From NCBI GenBank assembly GCA_002298545.1, contig DBKQ01000098.1:1-12568 (forward strand): a stretch of DNA of 12,568 bases, written 5' to 3'. This document shows, in pieces, positions 6,878 through 12,568 of this stretch. Position numbers and translations under genes: made by a program. Origin of the DNA: Prevotella sp. UBA746. GTDB taxonomy: Bacteria > Bacteroidota > Bacteroidia > Bacteroidales > Bacteroidaceae. How positions within the stretch are numbered: the stretch's first letter is position 1; each line of letters opens with the position of its first letter. The notes beneath the pieces were generated by a model. The model saw only the letters and a program-made list of their open reading frames with translations. It made no database searches and was not told the origin of the DNA.

Positions 6878-9800
6878 ATGCAAAAAATTCCACTATTAAG
6901 CAGAGCATCGCTGACAGTGTCGGCGCTGATGCTGAGTGTTGCAAGTTTCGCCCAATCAACAACGACAAGCGGCATAGTAAAAGATGCGGCGGGAGATCCG
7001 CTCATCGGAGTAAACGTGTATGTGAAAGGTTCCAAGCAGATGGCAGTAACCGATCTCGACGGCAAGTTCACGCTCAAGGACGTTCCGGCAGGAAGTACCA
7101 TACAGTTCTCGTATATAGGATACGAGAAGAAGGAGCAGAAGGCTACGGCAAACATGAACATCATGCTGAGGGAATCCGACAAGACCCTTAATGAAGTGGT
7201 AGTCATCGGTTACGGAACGGTAAAGAAGCGCGACCTCACAGGTTCCGTAGCATCCGTAAACAAGGATGCGCTGACGGCGAACCCTGTATCAAACGTGGCA
7301 GAGGCACTGCAGGGAAAACTTGCCGGTGTTGCCGTTACGTCGCAAGACGGACGCCCTGGTGCCGATGTGTCTATCCGAGTTCGCGGTGGCGGTTCAATAT
7401 CTCAGAGCAACGAACCGCTGTATGTAGTCGACGGATTCCCCGTTTCAACCATCAGTGATATCCCAGCCGACCAGATAGTATCAATCGATGTGCTCAAGGA
7501 TGCTTCGTCTACTGCCATCTATGGAGCGAGAGGTGCCAACGGCGTTATCCTCGTAACCACAAAGGCAGCCGAGAGCGGCAAGATAAGCATAAGCTACAAC
7601 GGATATTACCAGGCTAAATGGGCAGCAAAACAGTTTAAGACCCTCAACGCACAGGAATATGTAAAGAGCGTTTGGGCATACGCCGCGACACCGGGCACCG
7701 GAGGCTCTGCCGACGATATAGCCAAGTATTTCGGACTTGGAGCAAAATACGGCAACCACTATGACGAATACGCCAACATGTCGGCACACGACTATACCGA
7801 CGACCTTTTGCGCACGGCATCATCGTGGAACCAGAACCTGAACCTTTCAGGCGGAAACGACAAGTCGAAATTTACCCTCTCCGTAAACTATTCAAAAGAC
7901 GACGGTATCAAGATAAACTCCGATTTCGAACGACTCGGACTGAACTTCAAGTTCAACCAGAAACTGGCAAAGGGACTCGACATGTTCCTCGACCTGCGCT
8001 ATTCAAATATCGACATCAACGGTACTGACGGATGGGCAACCTCAAAGGGCTCGCTGCTTTCTTCAGCTTATACATACAGACCGATCGACACCCCACTCGG
8101 AACCGACGACTATACGCTCTTCGGTATGGGTTCGCCAAACATCGACCCGTCGCAAGACCCGGTTGCAATAACAAAGACACTGTATAACAACAAGTCCATC
8201 CAGCGTATGCGCGCCAATCTCGCCCTTCAGTGGGAGATGATAAAGGGACTCACCCTGCGCACGGAATTCGGCTACGGACAGCGCTGGAATGACACCAAAT
8301 ACTACGACGACGGTTCTATCACCAGTTCATACACCAAGGGATATAAATATGCCACATGGGAAAAGAAGGAGCAGCGCAACTGGCGCTCCGTAACGACCCT
8401 CAACTGGCAGGTACAGGGACTTGGCGACAACCATCGCCTTTCGTTCCTTCTCGGCAACGAGGAACTCTACAAGAAAGAAGATGCAATAATGCTCAGCGGT
8501 GCAGGATATTCGATGGACGATGCCTGGACACGCAAACGCGTGTTCGGAATGATGAACATGGGCGATGCAACGAAATATCCAAGCGAGAACTTCTATCTGC
8601 CTACGATGGGCGTGGCTGAAACAACGGCTTCCTTCTTCGGCAGAGTGAACTACACGCTGATGGACAAATATCTCTTCACCGCAACGCTTCGTGCCGACGG
8701 ATCATCGAAGTTCGGACCAAACAACCACTGGGGATATTTCCCGGCAGCAGCACTGGCATGGCGCGTTTCCGACGAGAAATTCATGAAGGGAGCAAGCGGA
8801 TGGCTCGACAACCTGAAACTGAGACTCTCGCTCGGTACTTCGGGAGCAGACAATATCAACTCAAGTCTGTGGCACGAGACATGGACCTCGTCGAACGGAG
8901 TATGGAACGGCGGTTCCGTGCAGTATTATAAACCAAGCGGACTGAAGGAGAATCCGGATTTGAAATGGGAGACTACAATCTCAAGGAACATCGGTCTCGA
9001 CTTCGGATTCCTTAACCGCATCAACGGTACATTGGATTTCTACTGGAATACCACCAAGGATTTGCTGATGCGACAGGAGATAGACTCGTCTACCGGATAC
9101 AGTTATCAGTATACGAATATCGGACAGACTTCCAACAAGGGTATCGAACTCGCCATCAACGCCAGTCTGGTTCGCTCGAAGAATTTCAACCTCAACATGA
9201 ACCTGACTTACAACATGAACTTCAACAACATCGACAAGCTGCAGAACGGCAAGACGCTCTACGGCTCAGGATGGGCAAGTTCATCCTTAATGCCGGGCAA
9301 CGACTATATCCTGAGAGAAGGAGCACCTGTTGGTGTTATCCGCGGATATAAGAGCGACGGATTCTATAAGATAAGCGACTTCGACTATGATGCCACAACA
9401 GGAGTTTATACACTGAAGAAAGGTGTGCCCGACATACAGAGCAACGTGTTTACCAACTACCCGAAACCGGCAGAGCTGAAAGTGCCTACAGGACAGAGTG
9501 CATTCCCAGGTGCTCTGAAAGTAAAAGACACCGACGGCAACGGAATCGTGAATGAGGGCGATGTGGTAGAACTCGGAAATGTGATGGCTCACCATACCGG
9601 AGGCTTCGGATTCTCAGGAAACTACAAGAACTTCGACTTCTCGGCAAACTTCACTTACCAGCTCGGCGGAAAGGTATACAATGCCTCAGCAATGTGTGAA
9701 TATACTGGCGGCAAGGAACCGGGAATCGGCAAGAACAAGCGCGACTTTATCCGCAACTGCTTCCAACTCTATGATGTTAGAGGAGGAGAACTCGTAGCCG

Positions 9801-10156
9801 TTACCGACCCTACGGAGCTTGCTGCACTCAACGCCAACGCTTCGCGCCCGGTGCCTTACTATGAGGCAAACACCGTGCTCTCCGATTTCATCGAGGATGC
9901 ATCCTTCCTTCGTCTCAGCAACATCACCGTGGGATACTCTCTGCCTAAGTCTTTGCTGAAGAAGGCATATATCCAGTCGGCACGCATCTACGTGACAGGT
10001 GGAAACCTCTTCTGCATCACCGGCTACAAGGGACTCGACCCAGAGGTCAGCACCAACGGTTTCGCCGGCAGCAGCGGCTACCCTACACCGGGACTCGACT
10101 ACGGTTCTTATCCACGTTCAAGAACATTCACCGTTGGACTTAACGTGACATTCTAA
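6878..10156 (+). CDS. SusC/RagA-family TonB-dependent outer-membrane transporter
   Basis: This 1092-aa outer-membrane transporter should import a bound nutrient, usually an oligosaccharide, into the periplasm using energy from TonB/ExbBD. Start at 6878: this ATG gives a clean signal peptide (cleavage near SFA-Q, residues 25/26), whereas the ATG at 6701 would add 59 charged residues before it. Order of domains: carboxypeptidase-regulatory-like beta-sandwich (about 31-98), a TonB-box region with the SusC signature LNEVVVIGYGTVKKRDLTG (104-122), plug domain with LYVVDGFPV (181-189) and a segment ending in ARGANGVILVTTK (217-229), then a large barrel ending LNVTF with terminal Phe. A DTDGNGIVNEGD loop (884-895) resembles a calcium-binding site. 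The N-terminus has no extra domain for anti-sigma signalling, so control is probably by a regulator elsewhere. The susD-like gene follows after 31 nt. The substrate is unknown. Confidence 0.96.
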   Translation: MQKIPLLSRASLTVSALMLSVASFAQSTTTSGIVKDAAGDPLIGVNVYVKGSKQMAVTDLDGKFTLKDVPAGSTIQFSYIGYEKKEQKATANMNIMLRESDKTLNEVVVIGYGTVKKRDLTGSVASVNKDALTANPVSNVAEALQGKLAGVAVTSQDGRPGADVSIRVRGGGSISQSNEPLYVVDGFPVSTISDIPADQIVSIDVLKDASSTAIYGARGANGVILVTTKAAESGKISISYNGYYQAKWAAKQFKTLNAQEYVKSVWAYAATPGTGGSADDIAKYFGLGAKYGNHYDEYANMSAHDYTDDLLRTASSWNQNLNLSGGNDKSKFTLSVNYSKDDGIKINSDFERLGLNFKFNQKLAKGLDMFLDLRYSNIDINGTDGWATSKGSLLSSAYTYRPIDTPLGTDDYTLFGMGSPNIDPSQDPVAITKTLYNNKSIQRMRANLALQWEMIKGLTLRTEFGYGQRWNDTKYYDDGSITSSYTKGYKYATWEKKEQRNWRSVTTLNWQVQGLGDNHRLSFLLGNEELYKKEDAIMLSGAGYSMDDAWTRKRVFGMMNMGDATKYPSENFYLPTMGVAETTASFFGRVNYTLMDKYLFTATLRADGSSKFGPNNHWGYFPAAALAWRVSDEKFMKGASGWLDNLKLRLSLGTSGADNINSSLWHETWTSSNGVWNGGSVQYYKPSGLKENPDLKWETTISRNIGLDFGFLNRINGTLDFYWNTTKDLLMRQEIDSSTGYSYQYTNIGQTSNKGIELAINASLVRSKNFNLNMNLTYNMNFNNIDKLQNGKTLYGSGWASSSLMPGNDYILREGAPVGVIRGYKSDGFYKISDFDYDATTGVYTLKKGVPDIQSNVFTNYPKPAELKVPTGQSAFPGALKVKDTDGNGIVNEGDVVELGNVMAHHTGGFGFSGNYKNFDFSANFTYQLGGKVYNASAMCEYTGGKEPGIGKNKRDFIRNCFQLYDVRGGELVAVTDPTELAALNANASRPVPYYEANTVLSDFIEDASFLRLSNITVGYSLPKSLLKKAYIQSARIYVTGGNLFCITGYKGLDPEVSTNGFAGSSGYPTPGLDYGSYPRSRTFTVGLNVTF

Positions 10157-10187
10157 TCGTCTTACCTTATATAATATAGATACAACT

Positions 10188-12383
10188 ATGAAGAAAATCA
10201 TATATTCAATGATGCTCGCGGCAATGCTCGCCGGCACCGCAACCTCTTGCTCTGACTTCCTCGACCAAAGCTCAGACTCCGAGGCTGATCCTACTTTCGT
10301 ATTCTCTGACCCTACTACGGCGCGTGCCGCTCTCATGAATGGCTACGAGCAATGGCGCTCGTGTGGTGTGGCGTTCGGCACGGGAAGTTTCTACCACTAT
10401 GTGGTGTCGAGCTCCGACATCGAGACCCAGGGCGAGTCGTATAGCGCACAGCCTTGGCGCTGGGTTCCGTCATACTTCTACGGATATACCAACGGAAACC
10501 TCTCTAAGCAGGGACCGGGCACTTACGGACTCTACGAGAACGGAATGATGAGCAGTACCTGGACCGGACTGTTCAACGTTATCGGTATAACGAATTCGCT
10601 GATAGAGCAGTTTGAGAAGTCTTCTTCCTTTACAGCCATGATGAGTCAGACGTCGCCCTCAACCATGAGCGAGATTTACGGCGAGGCTGTTGCCTTGCGC
10701 GCCTCTTGCTACTATGAGCTGATGAGGCAGTATGGCGATGTGCCGCTGCAGACCAAGGCTGGCGTTGAACCCGAAAGACTGTCGCCGCGCGATTCCATTG
10801 CCGACTTCGTAATCAACGACTTGAAGAAAGTAATCCCGCTGATGTATCGCTCGGGAGAGTCTAACGATATAAACAAGACCTACATGACACGTACCTATGC
10901 CGAAGGACTAATGGGAAGAATTTGTCTGTGGGAAGCCGGCTACCAGACCCGTCGTCTCGACCTCGGCGGTGAGGCTTTCTATAAGGGACTCGACGGACAG
11001 CAGGTGAACTTCGACAAGGTATCGGCAAACAACCTCTGCTTCTACGGTCGCCGCACTGACTGGAAGAAATATTACGAGATAGCCGAGCAGTATCTTGGCG
11101 ATGCCATCAGCAACCACGGCAATATCATCCTTCAGACCACCGACCCGCGTGATGCTTCGCGCTTCGGAAACCCTTATCAGTATGTGTTCCAGCAGATGAA
11201 CGACCTGCAGATGTGTAACGAGAGCGTATACGAGATTCCGGAGACCCAGACACAGAGTTCTCCGCGTCCTTATGCCTTCGGACGCCCGTCTAACGGCGGC
11301 AGCAGCAATTTCTATCCTTGCAAGACCTACGGACAGGCTCGCTTGCATCCGCTATACTACTATAGTGAGTTCGACCCTAACGACATGCGCCGCGACGTAA
11401 CATGTACGGTAACCGGTTCCGACGGTCATGGTGCTGAGGCAATCCTCTCGTTCGTGAAAGGTTCCCGACTTAATGGCGGTATCGGACTGAACAAGTTTGA
11501 CGAGAACCGCATGTCGAAGCCATATACCGTAAAACAGGGACAGGCTGGTATCAACGGCGTATATATGCGCTATGCCGACATCATACTGATGCAGGCCGAG
11601 GTGAAGGCAGCTTTGGGTAAGGACGGCGAGGCTCGTCCGCTGCTCGACCAGATCCGCAACCGTGCCTTCGGCTCTGCCGAGAAGGCAAACACCGATGCAT
11701 GGATTGCAAAATGCGGATCGCTGCTCAATGCCGTAATCGAGGAGCGCAAGTTTGAATTCGGCGGCGAGGGCAGTCGTAAGTGGGACCTCATCCGCACTAA
11801 CCGCCTCGCTACAGATGTTCCGGCATTCCACGAGGAGTGTGCAGAGATGATAAGCGACCTGCGTGCACAGGGCTACCACCGCTTTGCCAACGGCAATGTG
11901 ATATCCAATTACATCTGGGTGAAACTCGTTGACGGAAAGAAGCAGTACGGCTATCGCCTGACGACACAGTGTCCGGCAGACAAGAAGGACGACCCGGTGC
12001 TCTATCCAAGTTGGCGCGGACAGAACGACGACTGGTCTACCGTGGCTGAAAACAACGGCGACTCTAAGAAGGAGGCTCTCACCGCCGGTAATCTGACCAA
12101 CCTTTCCATCAAGGGACTCTTCAATTACATCGACCCTAACGGTGCTGAGGCTCAGGCTCTTGAGGCCGACGGATATACTCGTGTCGACTGGGGATGCATC
12201 ATTGCCGGAATGGAAAGCGTAAACGTGAAGTACAAGGATGTTGACAAACAGTATAATGACCTCGTGTACAACGGTTACAATCCGTCGCAGCCACCGGTAT
12301 ATATGCTCCTTATGCACGGAAATATCCTGAAGAACTCTAAGGGCAGATTTACCAACGGATATGGATTCAGCAATGACTATTGA
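10188..12383 (+). CDS. SusD/RagB-family surface nutrient-binding lipoprotein, unusually long
   Basis: This lipoprotein caps the SusC-type transporter on the outer surface and captures the substrate. The 731-aa product begins with a lipoprotein signal peptide; the lipobox TATS-C gives the acylated Cys21, followed by SDFLDQ, a typical SusD mature start. Family hallmarks in order are RASCYYELMRQYGDVPLQ (171-188, TPR region), DFVINDLKKVIPLM (206-219), YMRYADIILMQAEVKAALG (459-477) and IEERKFEFGGEGSRKWDLIR (517-536). Most SusD proteins are about 500-600 aa and end some 60-80 residues after the last motif. Here about 195 more residues follow, so the C-terminal part is extended. The gene lies 31 nt after the susC-like gene with no terminator between, so the two are co-transcribed. 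Tandem stops TGA-TAG close the frame. Ligand unknown. Confidence 0.95.
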   Translation: MKKIIYSMMLAAMLAGTATSCSDFLDQSSDSEADPTFVFSDPTTARAALMNGYEQWRSCGVAFGTGSFYHYVVSSSDIETQGESYSAQPWRWVPSYFYGYTNGNLSKQGPGTYGLYENGMMSSTWTGLFNVIGITNSLIEQFEKSSSFTAMMSQTSPSTMSEIYGEAVALRASCYYELMRQYGDVPLQTKAGVEPERLSPRDSIADFVINDLKKVIPLMYRSGESNDINKTYMTRTYAEGLMGRICLWEAGYQTRRLDLGGEAFYKGLDGQQVNFDKVSANNLCFYGRRTDWKKYYEIAEQYLGDAISNHGNIILQTTDPRDASRFGNPYQYVFQQMNDLQMCNESVYEIPETQTQSSPRPYAFGRPSNGGSSNFYPCKTYGQARLHPLYYYSEFDPNDMRRDVTCTVTGSDGHGAEAILSFVKGSRLNGGIGLNKFDENRMSKPYTVKQGQAGINGVYMRYADIILMQAEVKAALGKDGEARPLLDQIRNRAFGSAEKANTDAWIAKCGSLLNAVIEERKFEFGGEGSRKWDLIRTNRLATDVPAFHEECAEMISDLRAQGYHRFANGNVISNYIWVKLVDGKKQYGYRLTTQCPADKKDDPVLYPSWRGQNDDWSTVAENNGDSKKEALTAGNLTNLSIKGLFNYIDPNGAEAQALEADGYTRVDWGCIIAGMESVNVKYKDVDKQYNDLVYNGYNPSQPPVYMLLMHGNILKNSKGRFTNGYGFSNDY

Positions 12384-12411
12384 TAGTAAATGTTGTCTTC
12401 CCCTCTCCCGT

Positions 12412-12428
12412 CTCCCCTTCCAGGGGAG
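12412..12428. other. GC-rich hairpin after the susD-like gene
   Basis: CTCCCCT (12412-12418) pairs perfectly with AGGGGAG (12422-12428) around a 3-nt loop, 29 nt after the stop codon. There is no T-run on either side, so it is not a standard intrinsic terminator. It could stabilise the mRNA 3' end, weaken transcription into a following gene, or be a dispersed intergenic palindrome. Confidence 0.55.
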
Positions 12429-12497
12429 AAGCGGTTACCCTATTCTTTATGGGAAGCGCTTACCCTATTCAGTATGGAAGCAGCTACCCTTATTATC
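12428..12497 (+). repeat. Three degenerate tandem copies of a repeat of about 24 nt
   Basis: Copies begin at 12428 (GAAGCGGTTACCCTATTC...), 12453 (GAAGCGCTTACCCTATTC...) and 12477 (GAAGCAGCTACCCTTATT...). The first two share 17 of their first 18 bases; the third is more diverged. The first copy overlaps the end of the preceding hairpin by one base. The rest of the 185 nt to the window edge shows no convincing gene; a 60-codon frame that overlaps the end of the susD-like gene has no family features. Confidence 0.7.
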
Positions 12498-12568
12498 TAA
12501 AAGTCAATAAGAGTCTTTGGCAGACGAGGGAAACTGCTCCGCCCCCGGAAAAATCCGATTAAGCGAGA

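Noticed and set aside
11352..12317. 321-codon minus-strand open frame opposite the susD-like gene
   Set aside because: It is antisense to an intact SusD-family gene. Its hydrophobic, Val/Leu-rich translation is what the reverse complement of such codons gives; no start context or family match is seen.
12380..12562. 60-codon open frame after the susD-like gene
   Set aside because: It overlaps the susD-like stop codon and crosses the hairpin and tandem repeats. Its translation has no family features, so coding potential is doubtful.

Overview
The window looks like chromosomal DNA of a Bacteroidales bacterium, most likely Prevotella or a close relative. The reasons are a SusC/SusD outer-membrane pair, a helix-hairpin-helix protein fused to a predicted outer-membrane barrel, Bacteroidetes-type TAnnTTTG promoter elements, and A-rich leaders in place of strong Shine-Dalgarno sites. 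The genus is an inference. I see no mobile element, CRISPR array, tRNA or rRNA.

Left part (1-4066): the window opens inside pckA, an ATP-type phosphoenolpyruvate carboxykinase that lacks only its N-terminus. It ends at a strong intrinsic terminator that may work in both directions. Convergent to it is a two-gene minus-strand operon: a low-molecular-weight protein tyrosine phosphatase followed after 4 nt by a UPF1/DNA2-like superfamily 1 helicase.

Middle (4067-6877): a 366-nt intergenic region carries the phosphatase promoter on the minus strand. On the plus strand it holds a self-contained unit of promoter, about 64 nt of transcript and intrinsic terminator, which looks like a small RNA gene. 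It is the best candidate here for something little described. Next comes a minus-strand gene for a secreted protein with an N-terminal helix-hairpin-helix domain and a predicted outer-membrane beta-barrel. A 423-nt divergent intergenic region separates it from the Sus genes.

Right part (6878-12568): a susC-like TonB-dependent transporter (1092 aa) and a susD-like lipoprotein (731 aa, long for the family) form an operon with a 31-nt gap. Together they should import an unidentified glycan or other large nutrient. No glycoside hydrolase, sulfatase, peptidase or regulator lies in the window, so the substrate cannot be inferred. The last 185 nt hold no convincing gene, only a GC-rich hairpin and three degenerate copies of a repeat of about 24 nt.

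Overall this is mostly core metabolism plus one nutrient-uptake locus. I did not find a clear new multi-gene system. The small RNA unit, the helix-hairpin-helix barrel protein and the long SusD tail are the points worth following up.
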